A stretch of 64,000 nt of DNA from Gnetum montanum. Taxonomy: Eukaryota; Streptophyta; Gnetopsida; Gnetales; Gnetaceae. Each line of letters opens with the position of its first letter. The first letter of the stretch is position 1. The position numbers and the translations under genes are program-made. The notes below the pieces were generated by a model. The model had not been told where the DNA came from and ran no database searches. It was given only the letters and a program-made list of their open reading frames with translations. The stretch is from NCBI GenBank assembly GCA_015680685.1, contig MNCI01000958.1, forward strand, positions 375,330 to 439,329, written 5' to 3'. Below, in pieces: positions 47,014 through 59,088 of this stretch.

Positions 47014-47859
47014 AAACTTCAAAAACTTGACTAATGAGTTTATTCAAGTATTCTTGAAACATTTTTGACGGACGGCACCAAAAAGATTATCCAAGTTGAA
47101 TGTTTCAAGTACCACAACTCTTCTTTTGACGTTTCCTCTGGCAATTTTTCATCTGAATGTTTTCCAGGATTGCTGTCCAATAGTTGAGTAAAGCTTGGCT
47201 ATGAAACTTTAGGTTTAATGTTTTTTGACGAGAGCGTTACTGTTTCTTGTACGTGCGTGCTGTGCAAATAGGTTTCCTTTATGAAGGCAGGAAGCCGTGT
47301 AAAATATAAGAAGTGTATGTATCTTGGAAGTCACCATTTTATATACTGAGCCTTGTTTGTATTAAAAGCACTAGAAACAGTCTGCAAAAATGGCATTTGA
47401 ACATTATTAAAACTGGGCATTTTGTCTCCTTGTCATAAAAGTAAATGTTTTATTTAAGACTTGCTTTTGCTTCTATCCACGAAGCCGTCGTTACTGATGT
47501 AACTACTTTGCCTTTAGATTTTGATTTCTGATTGAGGTGTTGTAAGTGTTTTTGCGATTCTATTTGGTAATGAAGTTCCATAATGTGACTGGCTGATAAA
47601 ATTTTTGGTAGGTAGATAAAAACCAGAGAGTGAAGTTGTAGTTTTCATTTACTATCACATTAAAAATTGATTCGCCATCCCTTTTTTCAAACACGTTTCA
47701 TTGTATTTTAGATGCTATTTGCTAATTTTTTTGTTATTTTACCCCTCCGTTAAAGTTTATGAAGTTACAGAGTCATCTTGAAGATACAAATAATAATAAT
47801 TTTTTGTGGTCCAAGCCATCTTGTAATTCCAAGCACTTTTAAATGAGAAGAGCTAAAAT
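47014..47859 (+). other. Kinase 3' UTR and downstream spacer
   Basis: AT-rich, no ORF. The transcript should end here, probably within the first 400 bp, but no poly(A) signal could be chosen with confidence. Confidence 0.5.
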
Positions 47860-48422
47860 TGTAACAACGTTGTCCTTGAGCACGTTGTTCGGCACCCCAA
47901 GAGTTTCCCAAGTAGATACTGAATCGTGACAAAACTCAAGAGGAATACGCCTCAACAATCAACAATCTTGAAACACATGCCAACAAACAATGTGCTAGTG
48001 TTAGCATGTTCCCTGAGCGGTGTTTCATAAACAATATTCACGATACGCTAACACGTTAGATAGCACTCCTTTGCTCCACTCATGTGGACAACACGGGGAC
48101 TACCAGCTGAACCCTTTAGATTCATCACCGTGTGTTGGTAGTTGGTGTCGTGCTCCAAGGAGCGCACGCAACAACCCATAGCATGTTCCATGACACACTC
48201 GGTAAAAACACCCCAACGCAGAGTTGAACTATGCAACCCTCCCAAGCAAGGTTCTACTGAGTGGGGTAATGGGGTAGGTCGTAGCCTCTTCTTACTAATG
48301 CATGGAACTGCCATGTCAGTATGGTTCCAAAGACACAAGGAGCGGAGGACTCGTTGTGCCCCATGGCCCTTGAACCGTGGGGGAGGTAGCAGGCCACCAC
48401 CAACCCTGCTACCTCTCTCACA
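47860..48422 (-). repeat. 3' LTR of the chromovirus
   Basis: 563 bp, + strand ends tgtaacaacg / ctctctcaca. An exact 11-bp inverted repeat (GAGGTAGCAGG 48383-48393 and CCTGCTACCTC 48405-48415, 11-nt loop) lies near the start of U3. Confidence 0.95.
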
Positions 48423-48436
48423 ATCCTCCCCTGCTT
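48423..48436 (-). other. Polypurine tract of the chromovirus
   Basis: Minus strand AAGCAGGGGAGGAT abuts the 3' LTR. Confidence 0.9.
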
Positions 48437-49028
48437 AAAATGAGCGACGACCTCGAAGCATGGCTTGGGTAACCAACGAGGTTGCTACATCAAAACTAAG
48501 GGAGGATTTCGTCAATTCCGGGAAAGTACGCCCATGCTATTTTGAGTCAAATTCGAAGAGATCTTTGGTTCTGGAAGGTCCAACTGCTAGGGCCTAAACC
48601 CGTAAAGCATTTTCGTTGAACTCGACCGTCTTCCTAGGATCCGGACTCAACCTAGCATTTGACACCCAAGTCAAGAGCATCACCCCTCAAGACTTGGACT
48701 GTCCATCCTTCCATACCTGGCCTAAAATGTCAGGCTATGGGAGGACATCAAGTGGTCTATCATTGCAACATGATAGAATGCACCGATCTAGGGATCCATG
48801 AGTACCAAGGCATCTCTTGACTTGTTTGATCCAAAGATTTAGGGGTCTTAAGTTCAGCACTCTTTGAATCTTAAGCCCCATCGCCTATAGAGCACTTTGA
48901 ATGGCTCCAGGCACCTTCCTCCCTTGTTTGAGGCCAACTCCCATAGGAATTCGCTCTTGAATCCTATAAGGCACCGCATGTCGCACCTCTTCCGATTTTT
49001 TTTTTCACATGGGAGGTTTCTCCATCCA

Positions 49029-52000
49029 TCATCGGAGCAGCCAAGGTGGGAGGTCGATTGCTTGCTCCCTACAGAAGTCCAGGATCAAGTTTTCCTGGGA
49101 CCTCAAGCACTCCAATAGTTCCCAGCTATCGTCTGAGTCAGGATGATGTTTCCAGTGGACGAGGAACTCCACTTTCAAATCTGCCCCATGGCCAGTGGTC
49201 CGGAAGTTCTGGATGCATTCTGCTCTCTTTCCTTGTATAGATTGTATACAAGGTCGCTCTCTGATCAAGAGGCTTCTCTCCGGATATGGGAACCCATCTG
49301 ACAACGGCTTCAGCATGCTGACATGAAAAATTGGATGGACTCGGTCCATATTGATTGGTAGCTGAAGCTTATATGTTACAGGGTTAATTTTATCGATGAT
49401 CCGAAAGGGACCATCATACTACCTCATCAGCTTGGAGGTAGTTCCTTGTTTTGGTTTAAATTGACGTGGGTCCATCTTCAAGAGGACCCAATCTCCCACC
49501 TTGAATTCAGGAGGTTGGCGTTTTCGATCAGCATACTTTTTCATTCATTGCACTGCCCTCTCCAGATGATACTTTGTTGTATCAACATTTTCAGACCACC
49601 TCTTCAAGAATTCATCTGCTGAGGGATGCCAACCCTGCAACGAGGGGGAGACCATATGAGGGGTAATGGGCTGCCTTCCCATTACCAGTTCTGCAGGAGA
49701 AAACCCAGTAACTGAGGACTTCTGGATGTTATAGCTCAGCTGGGCAATCCCTAATAGAAATGACCAGTTTTTTTGGTCACTACGAACATAGTGACGAAGG
49801 TACTCTTCAAGTATCCGATTCATCCATTCTGTCTTCCCATCGGTTTGCGGATGAAAGCTTGTTGACAATTTGAGGGTGGTACCCATCATGCCAAATAGTG
49901 CTCGTTAGAAAACACTTGTGAAGCGCGGATCTCGATCTGAAATGATGCTCATGGATAACCCAAAATATCGAACCACCCTATCAAAATAGTATGCTGCCGT
50001 ATCCTCAGCAGAGCACTGTGATGGACAGGGAATGAATATGGAAAATTTAGAGAATTTTTTCACCACAACAATGATGCTACTTAAGCCTTGAATATTCGGC
50101 AATCCCGTGATGAAGTCCATAGACACTGTAGCCCATGGAAATGGAGGGATTTCCAAGGGCAATAGAAGACCACATGGACGCTCCGTAGACCCCTTATCCT
50201 GCTGGCACACCAAACACTTCTGGATATAAGAAATCACATCCCAATACATTTTTGGCCAGAAGAAGGTTCTCTCAATGAGAGTCAAGGTCCTTTGCTGTCC
50301 AGGGTGCCCTACCCACTGTGTGTCATGGCATTCTTGGATTATTTTTTTGCGTAAGCCATCCCAATCCGGAATGCATATCTGATTATCTTAGTACCAAAGC
50401 AGTCCATCCCTCATTTTGAATTGTGGTGCTCGCCCAGTTTCTATCAGCTTCATTAAATTAATGATATGGGGGTCCCTTTTCAAACCATCTTGAATTCTAG
50501 TCAATAATGCTTCATCACATTGGACGTGTGTAGTTTGTGGCCCAATGATGGAAAAGAGCTGAGAGGTAGGTTGAGGACGGTGACTCAATGCATCTGCCAC
50601 CATGTTCTCCTTTCCACGACGGTAAGTCAATTGCAAATCAAATTTGGACAACATGGCCAACCATCGAGCCTATTTGGGCTTCAGCTTCGTTTGATTCATC
50701 AAGTAGCTAGTGGCCAGATTATCCGTCTTTACGAGGACATGACTCCCCAGCAAATAGTGTCTCCATGCTCTCAAGCAATGGACAATAGTGAATGTTTCCT
50801 TTTCATGGACTGGCCACCTCTACTCTACTTGATTTAGCTTCCGGGTCTTATAAGCGACAAGATGACCTTCCTGTAGCAAGACGCCCCCAATTGCATTCTC
50901 ACTGGCATCCGTATGAACCTCAAAAGGTTTCAAGAAATCGGGCAATGCCAACACTGGATGGGAGGTTAAAGCCTCTTTGATCCTCTTGAAGGCTTTCTGA
51001 CAATTTGAGTCCCACTGCCATGCAACTTCTTTCTTTTGCAGATTAGTTAGAGGAGCAGCAATTCTTGAGAAATTTTTGATGAATTTTCGATAGAAACTAG
51101 CTAACCCCATGAACTGTCTGACCACATGCACATTAGTGGGAGCAGACCATTGGCGCACAACCTCTACCTTCTTTGGATTTGGCTTTACCTGCCCATACCC
51201 CACGAGATGCCCCAAAAATTTTAGCTTCGAGCAGCAGAATTCACATTTTTCTTTCTTAATATATAGCAGATTTTCTCGTAGCTTCTCAAGGACCATCTGC
51301 AGGTGGAGCGTATGTTTCTCCATTGTTTGACTATATATCAAGATGTCATCAAGATAGACGACCACAAATTTGTCTAAGAATGGTTGAAATATCTCACTCA
51401 TCAAGGTACAAAATGTAGACGGTGCATTGCAAAGCCCGAAGGGCATTACGGTCCATTCATATAACCCATACTGAGTTACACATGCAGTTTTTGCTTCGTC
51501 CCCTTCTGCAATGCGAACCTAGTAGTATCCTTGTTTGAGGTCTAGTTGAGTGAAATATCGAGCCCCTGCCAATTGATCGAACAAGTCAGAAATGAGCAGT
51601 ATTGGGTACTTATTCTTGATCGTGTGTTTATTTAGGAGTTTATAATGACAACAAAGCTGTAGCGTTCCGTCCTCCTTGGTGACAAAGAGCACCGGTGCCC
51701 CATAAGGGGATTTGAGGGACGAATGTATCCCTTGGACATTAAACCTTCAAGCTGCTTTTTCAATTCCCCCAATTCTGGCCCTGTTAAGTGGTATGACCTT
51801 TGGATAGGAGGATTAGTACTAGGCTGCAATTCGATTTTATGATCCACAGCTCTCCGAGGTGGCAAACTACCAGGCAGTTCAAGTGGCATCACATCTTTAA
51901 ACTTATCGAGCACCTGTGCTATGCATGGGTCAACATGAGTTTGAGATCCACAAGCCTTAGAAGGATCACTCGTTTGCATAGCTAGCAGAAATTTTCTGGT

Positions 52001-52400
52001 AGGGTCCATGGCCAAGCGTTTCATCACCATTAGTGACACAATCTGGGGGCTAAAGCCCTCATCCTTTCTCATCTGTGCTCCATGAGTTTGAACTAGGTAT
52101 GGGGAGCTTTCATGTGAAATAAAAATCAGGTCCAGATGTGGGGCCGTGAAAACTTTCACCTTGCATAAAAATTCTTGCCCCAAAATGACCTGAAAGGAGT
52201 CCATATCTAGAATTGAAAAATCTAGCACTCCTTGCCATGAGCCCACTTGAACGGGGACACCATGACACACCCCGATGCACCGAAGAGGCCTGAACTTGGC
52301 TAGCTTGCAGGATACTTGGACGGGTTCCATCTTTAGCTGCAAGTCACCATGGATGGAACCATGTAATTGTGACTAGCCTCATTATCAATGAGGGCTCTTA
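49029..52400 (-). pseudogene. Chromovirus pro-pol with stops and frameshifts
   Basis: Protease near 52365-52400 reads 'ALIDNEASHNYM': Asn-Glu replaces the usual Ser/Thr-Gly after the catalytic Asp. A frameshift precedes 52342, where a 236-codon stretch continues the protease fold and linker. Another frameshift in early RT comes after 'GYIRPSNP'. From 51446 down to 49029 one frame holds: RT with 'VVYLDDILIYS' (about 51350), RNase H (50388-51000, two stops), integrase zinc finger 'CLVCQQDKG' and core 'MDFITGLP' (49905-50285), 'FHPQTDGKTEWMNR' (49800-49860) and a C-terminal chromodomain-like 'FLVHWKHHPDSDDSWE' (about 49110-49160). The chromodomain marks the chromovirus branch. Stops at the segment ends make it non-functional. 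Confidence 0.9.
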
Positions 52401-52602
52401 GCTAACTTGAGCTCACAATGATTTGGGCCAATTGAACCTGATGTAGAGTATCAGGATTAGGATTCTGGGAGTTTCCAGCTCCTGACCTCTGTGTAACCAT
52501 GTCTGATAACTCCATCATCACCACTAGCCTCTGCTGTTCCCTCGATGTGCTTCCATCAGTAATATGAAGGCATGGGTCAGGGTGATAATCGAGTGCCATC
52601 AG

Positions 52603-53937
52603 TTATTTCCCAGGAGCTGGCCCTTGCCTATTCTTAGTCCTTCCTGAACCCAGGAAACAATTTCTTGCCAAGTGATTTCCACGACACAAGAAGCACTGAA
52701 TTGGTCCATTAAAGGTGCCTCCCGTAAACTGCTTCTTCTCGGCCCCAAGTTGCCACTTGCTCCCTGTATCCTTATGTTTTTGTTGAGAGCCTTGGTTCCT
52801 TGGAGGACCACCCATCGGGCGACTACCTTGCTGAACTGATCTAAAGGTACTTCCACCTTTGATGGATCCTGTATCTGTTCTTTGAGAGTGGGAGGGCATG
52901 ACATGCTTACCCTTCCCAGGCTTGCCCTTATCTGGCTTCGTTGCCTTGAAGTCCAGAAAAGTGCCAGCAGTCGCAATAGCCTCCGTGAGGGAGTCAATGC
53001 CTCTTCGACACAACTCCATTTGCGCCCATCGTTGTAGCCTATTTATAAACTTGAAGAAATGATCCCAATCTCCCATATCGGGAATCAACAACATGAGTTC
53101 TTGGAAGCTATTAATATAATCTTCAAGCTTCCCTAAATGTTTTAGGGTCTCTAGCTTGGTTCTAGCGATCCATTCAGAGTTCCCAAGACGGAACTGTTTG
53201 ATCAATGCAACCTTAAAGCTGTCCCATGTCTCGATCTTTTCTGTCATGGTGCCTTTTTCTTGGGCACGAAGGAGACTAAGCCACCATAGCTTAGCACTTC
53301 TTATGAGAAATTGTGATGCTGTGGAGACCTTTTGGGTTGCAGGAACACCCCCAGTATTTAGGTAAATCTCTGCATCATGGAGGAAGGCATCGATTTTAGC
53401 ATCATTTCTCTCACCATCATAAGAACTCAGTTCTCTAGCTTTGATACGGGCTGTCGCTACTGGCTCATTTGCTAAGCATCTTGCTAAGGAGGATTTCAGG
53501 ATGGCGTTTTCAATTTTCAAATAAGATAGTTCCTGATTTACCCCCACTAGGGCATCCTCCAGAACTTTCACTCGACCAACTAGGTCCTCAACCAAGGATG
53601 CTTTTGTTTGTGCCTCTTCCAAGGATCCGAATAGATCCTTGTAGAGGTTGATCATGCGATCCAGATGACCTTCCAAGATCGAAACCTTAGCCTCTGCCAA
53701 TTTCACCCTGTCCTTGGAGCGAAGATCCATCTTTTCTTGTGGCAAGTCAACATCTTTAAGAATGTGATGGATCGCATCCACGTTTTCTGGACCAGGATAG
53801 GCTAAGGCCTCATCAATTGCCTTGACATGATTCCATAACATTTGAAACTTAGTCTCATCTTGACCAAGTTCTACCTGGGCCTCAATTTCTGAATTTCCTT
53901 GAACATCAGCCATGTCACTCGATCCACCAGGCTCCAT
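52603..53937 (-). CDS. Chromovirus Gag, 444 codons, open
   Basis: ATG at 53937-53935 (MEPGGSSDMADV) to the stop at 52603-52605. It is the structural protein of the retrotransposon particle. From the N-terminus: an acidic Ser/Glu/Gln region, a heptad-like stretch (about residues 75-150), a capsid core with 'AELYLNTGG'-like text and 'WWLSLL' (about 175-320), a basic Gly/Ser/Gln-rich linker (about 335-410) and one zinc knuckle C-F-L-C-R-G-N-H-L-A-R-N-C near 420. It is the longest undamaged element frame in the window, while the pol beside it is broken. Two more codons in frame upstream lack an ATG, which fixes the start. Whether it is expressed is unknown. Confidence 0.88.
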   Translation of the reverse strand: MEPGGSSDMADVQGNSEIEAQVELGQDETKFQMLWNHVKAIDEALAYPGPENVDAIHHILKDVDLPQEKMDLRSKDRVKLAEAKVSILEGHLDRMINLYKDLFGSLEEAQTKASLVEDLVGRVKVLEDALVGVNQELSYLKIENAILKSSLARCLANEPVATARIKARELSSYDGERNDAKIDAFLHDAEIYLNTGGVPATQKVSTASQFLIRSAKLWWLSLLRAQEKGTMTEKIETWDSFKVALIKQFRLGNSEWIARTKLETLKHLGKLEDYINSFQELMLLIPDMGDWDHFFKFINRLQRWAQMELCRRGIDSLTEAIATAGTFLDFKATKPDKGKPGKGKHVMPSHSQRTDTGSIKGGSTFRSVQQGSRPMGGPPRNQGSQQKHKDTGSKWQLGAEKKQFTGGTFNGPIQCFLCRGNHLARNCFLGSGRTKNRQGPAPGK

Positions 53938-54077
53938 GTTTGCCAAAGAGAGAGCTTTAGCACAAGGCCACCATCAAAGGGAGAGTGGTTAGCAGAAGTT
54001 GAAAATGGAAACCTCACAAACCACAAACCCTCACACCTACTTAGCGAGAAAGTTTTACCAATAATTGAAACTGTGAA

Positions 54078-54089
54078 GCTCCGATACCA
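54078..54089 (-). other. Primer-binding site, initiator tRNA-Met type
   Basis: Minus strand TGGTATCGGAGC, one mismatch to TGGTATCAGAGC, two bases from the 5' LTR. Confidence 0.92.
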
Positions 54090-54091
54090 TT

Positions 54092-54655
54092 TGTAACAAC
54101 GTTGTCCCTGAGCACGTTGTTCGGCACCTCAAGAGTTTCCCAAGCAGATACTGAATCGGGACAAAACTCAAGAGGAATACGCCTCAGCAATCAACAATCC
54201 TGAAACACATACCAACAAACAATGTATTAGTGTTAGCATGTCTCCTGAGCGGTGTTTCATAAACAATATTCGCGATACGCTAACACGCTAGATAGCACTC
54301 CCTTGCTCCACTCAAGTAGACACCACGGGGACTACCAGCTGAACCCTCTAGATTCATCACCGCGTGCTGGTAGTTGGTGTTGCGCTCCAAGGAGCGCACG
54401 CAACAACCCATAGCACGTCCCATGACACACCTGGTAAAAACACCCCAATGCAGAGTTGAACTACGCAACCCTCCCAGGCAAGGTCCTACCGAGTGGGGTA
54501 ATGAGGTAGGTCGTAGCCTCCTCTTACTAATGCATGGAATTGCCATGCCAATATGGTTCCGAAGACACAAGGAGCGGAGGACCCCTTGTGCCCCCACGGC
54601 CCTCAAACCGTGGGGGAGGTAGCAGGCCACCACCAACCCTGCTACCTCTCTCACA
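54092..54655 (-). repeat. 5' LTR of the chromovirus
   Basis: 564 bp, same ends as the 3' LTR. The 11-bp inverted repeat is kept (54616-54626 and 54638-54648). Confidence 0.95.
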
Positions 54656-56645
54656 AAAATAGTCACTTTGTGATGTAGAATCATTATGCAAGTCTTAACC
54701 TCAAATTTTATGCATGTAAATACAGTACTTTGGAAGTCCTTTTGACCATAAAAACGTGTTGCAAATTCTAACAAAAGCAACTCTTCATTGAATAGATTTA
54801 TTTATTCAAAACTAATGTAAATAGTGATACCCTTAACAGATTTATTTATTCAAAAACTGATGTAGATGGTGGTACTCGTTTTATGTATATTTCAAGGTAA
54901 GAGGTGCAATGGGAAGTGTTTAGTCATGTGCTGTTTCTCCCGGATGGATGTTGCAAAATGACATTCAACAGTTTTTCGTGGAATTAAGTAAAAATGGACT
55001 ATGTAGCAAAAATGAAATTGTTTTTTCATTTATGCTTCACAAGTGACCAAATTCAGCTAACATATCATATAAAGGTATTGAAATTTTTAATCCTCGAACC
55101 ATGTTCCTTTTTCTTAACAAATGAGATTATCTCAACCAACTTATAAATATTATAAATATATATAATATATAATTAAGTTAGTCATTATGATACCATCATC
55201 TTGTCTACATAGGTTAATCATTCAAGTGGCTGAAATATTTAACTATGATTTTTATGTTATAGCTTGAATGTATTTTTACTCTCCCTCTAGGTTGGCATGT
55301 ATATTTTTTGGTTGGTTGGACTTTATCATAGAGAATAAATAATTATTGACATAATGTTGGAGCAAGAGATAGCTTTACTAGTTGGTTGGACTTTGTCACG
55401 AAAAATAAATAGTTACGATCATAACAAACCACTACCATGACACAAATTGTTTAAACATTGTTTTATTGATGCTGAAATTTTTGCTTTCTTCTATTGATTC
55501 TCATAATGAAGATTTACCAACTAGCAAGTAGAAATTTATGACTCCTTTTTCTAGTGATGTTGATGTAAATAAAGACACATTGGTTTCTTCTTCTTGATGA
55601 TGTATGAGTCATTAGTCGTTGATCTTACATCATCATATGTGTTGGTTCAAATTTTGGGTTACCTGCCTTGCAATTGAAGGTTTGCTTTATAGTTAATGAT
55701 GTGATAAAAGAACACAACATTCAAGCTATTCATGCTATGTACTATTTTTTCTTTTTTTTTTCTACTTGTTTAGGTAACACTTAGATGGTGCAATGTGTTG
55801 TGGTGCAAAATGTTGTGAATATAGGATTATTAATACGTTAGCATGTAATTTTGATGATTCGTAAATAGACAACATATTTTGATATCCAATTTGAAGAATA
55901 CCTAAAGTTTAAATCTTTATTGAGCAATTTAATTTTATGTTGCTTTTTTGGAGAATTGAGTAGAAAATTGCTACTCTTCTCAACCCCATTAAATATATGG
56001 AATCTATTTTCACACTATTTGATTTTTATAAATGTTTTTTTTTTGTTTTGTTTTTAGTTCAAATCAATATTCTTAATTGTAAAATGGGAGTGGTTTTGCA
56101 AGAAGGCAAGAAAACTTACATTCAACCAAATACATATTATAATCTTCCTAACTTTGTAATTTTTTTCATTGTGAAGGACATTTGTTTATTGTTTGTCATT
56201 TTCTGAAAAATACATTGAAGTTGAGCATAGAAAATGCATTGATGCTGAGGATAGAAAAAATGTAGTGATGTAAATTATGTTAGCATTGTGACCATCATCT
56301 TTTTTTTTTTTTCGGTTTAGGAGTGGGAGAGGTGTATTGGATTCCAAAAATAAAGATTAAAATTAAAAAATTTCAGAGTCCAATTCGATCAACTAATCTT
56401 GAAGACCTCCCTTCTAGGATAGAAAAAAGATTAGGCCTTGCTTTATTCAAAAGTACCCTCATAGGTTTTCACTTTTTGTTACAAAGTTTCTTGTATAGAG
56501 GAGAAGAATACTTGCTCAAAAGAAAAATGAAAATAACAATTTGAAATAATAAGCAAATTGCAATAGTAGCAGATAACTTTCCCAACTTAAGCCCCTAAAA
56601 TAAAAATAAATTAAGACTTCAAAAAACAAATTAATTGTTTAGCCT
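54656..56645. other. Unassigned AT-rich spacer
   Basis: No gene recognised. Two short diverged tandem duplications are visible: 'agatttatttattcaaaa.ct.atgta.at' at about 54795-54870 and 'ggttggactttatcatagagaataaataatta' at about 55310-55430. Confidence 0.5.
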
Positions 56646-57035
56646 TGATGAGTGGCGAGGTACCCCTACGCCCAACCATACGAAACGAGCGTTCACATGC
56701 AATCCAGTCGAACTCCGAGGATTAAGTGCTTATGCGCCTACATGGAACCAGGATGAGTTATGTAGTCTTTGTCTTCCCAAGCTTACTTGTAAGGCACAAT
56801 TGTATGGTTAAGTAAACTCGAGGTATATGATTTTGATGTTTTTTTATATTTTCTATCTTAGTCTCCTAAGTGTGTGCAATGAAAAGATTTAATTAACTAA
56901 TGGGTTTTTATAACTCTAATGTGAATCAGATCCTAACACTAGCATCCGTTTCCACTCTCTAAACACATCCTAAACTAGTGTAACACTACCGGGATTACCA
57001 AACGCTAGTCGTTACTAGGTTACCAAGTGTCCCAC
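56646..57035 (-). repeat. LTR fragment, Athila/Tat-type family, cut by insertion
   Basis: Begins TGATGAGTGGCGAGGTACCCC, the reverse of a family LTR end, and follows the solo LTR at 14640 through 'cgctagtcgttactaggttaccaagtgt'. It breaks off at 57035 where a + strand LTR begins; the rest should lie beyond that insertion. The last five bases, CCCAC, are the expected left target duplication. Confidence 0.85.
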
Positions 57036-57924
57036 TGATGAGTCATGGTCTGTCAGACCCAGTTATCGGAGCCCTGATACAAGATATGGTCTGTCAAGCC
57101 CAGTTATCGAACCCCCGATATTGTAGCTGCGATATCACATCAGCCACGATATCACATTCGCCCTGCGATATTGTGGCCTGCCTCAATTTCTATAAATAAG
57201 AGGTGGCTTTCCTTGTTCTAGGAGTTAGTTCTTAGTTCCTTACCCAAACTCTTGCAGTTTTTCCTTCTTAGAGTTAGAATTATTTCCTAGTGCATGCTCG
57301 CAGTGTAGTGATTGTAATTGTACGTCATCCTTATTCGAGTGTGATGTACTTGGACATGCACATGACCGGAAATAAAGATCGAAATTACTTCATCATTGCA
57401 GCATTCACTTAGTTTAATTAATTAATTATTTAATTATTATTTATTGCTTTCTTAGTTAATATCTCTCATCCTTATCTGCTATTAAACGCGGAATGAGTAC
57501 GACTTGATCATGAGCATTTAAGTGTGACTACTTGGTAACCCAGTAGCGTACCTAGGATCTGCGCTTGGTAATCCCAGTGGTAGTTGTGCACAAGGTCCAA
57601 GATGTGTACGGATGATTAAGGAATGGATGCTCATTGCACTTAGGCTAGTTTAGATTCTCTCTCATCCTTTCTCTCTTAGCTTAGTTAATATTACCTTCCA
57701 TTATACCCAGGAGTAGCATTATAATAGTAACACATCATATACCTCACTCTGGACTAAACCATACATGACAAAGCTAATATTAATCCAGGTGGGAAGACAA
57801 TGAACTGCGACCTAAGGATAACTGTTTAGATACCACAACTAGTCTGTCTGCGAAGTTCAGCTGGATCGTGCGTGAAATGCTCGTATTCATATGGTTGAGT
57901 GTAGGGGTACCTCGCCACTCATCA
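57036..57924 (+). repeat. 5' LTR of a + strand Athila/Tat-type element
   Basis: TGATGAGTCATGG...CGCCACTCATCA. U3 contains 'gatatcacatcagccacgatatcacatt'; TATA box at 57190-57200; poly(A)-like aataaag near 57371. A primer site follows directly. Confidence 0.9.
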
Positions 57925-57925
57925 T

Positions 57926-57943
57926 TGGCATCGTTGCCAGGGA
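57926..57943 (+). other. Primer-binding site, tRNA-Asp type
   Basis: tggcatcgttgccaggga, one base after the LTR, the same site type as at 17798. Confidence 0.8.
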
Positions 57944-58065
57944 CGATGCTAGTTATCTAGATTAGTTATATCATGCAAGGTTTCTGTATAGAAATTAATG
58001 ATATATCTTTTAGGAAGAAATAATTATAAACAGTCACATATAAATTCACACACAATTTCACAACC

Positions 58066-58242
58066 ATGCCTCTCCTACAAGACTATGATAATGCCACACG
58101 TAGTGAGGAAATTCATTGGAGAACCAACGAATTATATGACAATGACGATTGGAGTACACAACCTGAAGTGGGGGTTTCTTATAAACATAAACGAAGACAA
58201 CATCGTCCCAACGCACGAAAGCATAACCTACCCGATGACGAT
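58066..58242 (+). pseudogene. First 59 codons of gag, truncated by an insertion
   Basis: ATG at 58066, 140 bp after the primer site (143 bp in the complete element), opens a stop-free frame 'MPLLQDYDNATRSEEIHW...' with a basic 'KHKRRQHR' stretch. It is cut at 58242 by the LTR of the minus-strand element. The protein differs from the gag start at 17941 (MSSSSS...), so the two elements are different subfamilies despite the shared LTR architecture. The call as gag rests on position, not on a recognised domain. Confidence 0.6.
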
Positions 58243-59070
58243 TGATGAGTGGCGAGATACCCCTACACTCAACCATATGAATACGAGCGTAGCATGCGCG
58301 ATCCAGTTGAACTCTGCAGACTAAGTGCCTACACGCCCCATGGAACACTTAGGGTTAATCATTCGTTGTCTTCCTAGACTTACTTGTAGTTGTCATGGTG
58401 TATAGTTAAGTAAGTCTGAGGTATATGGTTTTTATAGCTTTTTATGTTTTTGTCTCCTATGCTAACAAGGTGAAGGGTTGAGAAACTAATTGCTAACTCT
58501 AACTAATGAACTAAGTCTAAATTACCTAGCGTCAGCATCTGTTCCCACTTACCGTACACACCCTAAACCGATGCAACTGTGGCTACCAAATGCTAATCGT
58601 TGTTGGGATCACCACGCGTAACGCACATGCTTGAAGTGGTCATACTGAGGCACTTAACTAGGAGAGAAGGGTTGAGAGAGAAAGCAGTAAATAATGAATA
58701 ATAAATAACAGTAAAGAAAATCCTAATTAGCCTATTCCATGCATTGCAAGGTTTATCCGAAAAGCTCATCTTTATTGCCATACACAAACTTGTGTTCAGG
58801 TACAATGTTTGCTCGAATAAAGATCCGTTCACTTTGGGACTCCTACTGCGGGCACATGGAAAATATTCTATCTCTGGAGTGATCAATCTGCTAGAGTTTC
58901 CCTACTGTCTAGCCTAGGATGAGGAAACAAGGAAGAGTTGCCTCTTATTTATAGATATGATGGCGCACCGTGATATCGCGTACGCGATATCATAGGGGAG
59001 GACGCAATATCGTGTACGCGATATCACGAGGGATGCAATATCACGGCCTATGCGATATCGTGTCTCATCA
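58243..59070 (-). repeat. 3' LTR of the minus-strand element
   Basis: 828 bp, TGATGAGTGGCGAGATACC...TGTCTCATCA on +. GATATC cores lie at about 58973-59060, and an inverted TATA box at about 58945-58954. The adjoining tacccccatgactaaatg (59071-59088) is the polypurine tract. Confidence 0.92.
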
Positions 59071-59088
59071 TACCCCCATGACTAAATG

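Larger units (their letters stand above)
47860..54655 (-). mobile_element. Complete chromovirus (Ty3-gypsy) with LTRs and TSD
   Basis: LTRs at 54092-54655 (5') and 47860-48422 (3') have ends TG...CA on + and are flanked by AAAAT (47855-47859 and 54656-54660), a perfect target duplication. On the minus strand the order is LTR, iMet primer site, gag, protease, RT, RNase H, integrase, chromodomain, polypurine tract (48423-48436) and LTR. Gag is open; pol is broken. The two LTRs differ at about forty positions by eye (about 7 percent), so it looks older than the copia element. Confidence 0.95.

Noticed and set aside
48142-48438. 98-codon ORF in the LTR and its copy at 54374-54622
   Set aside because: Inside chromovirus LTRs, on the strand opposite the element; the frame length differs between the two LTRs.
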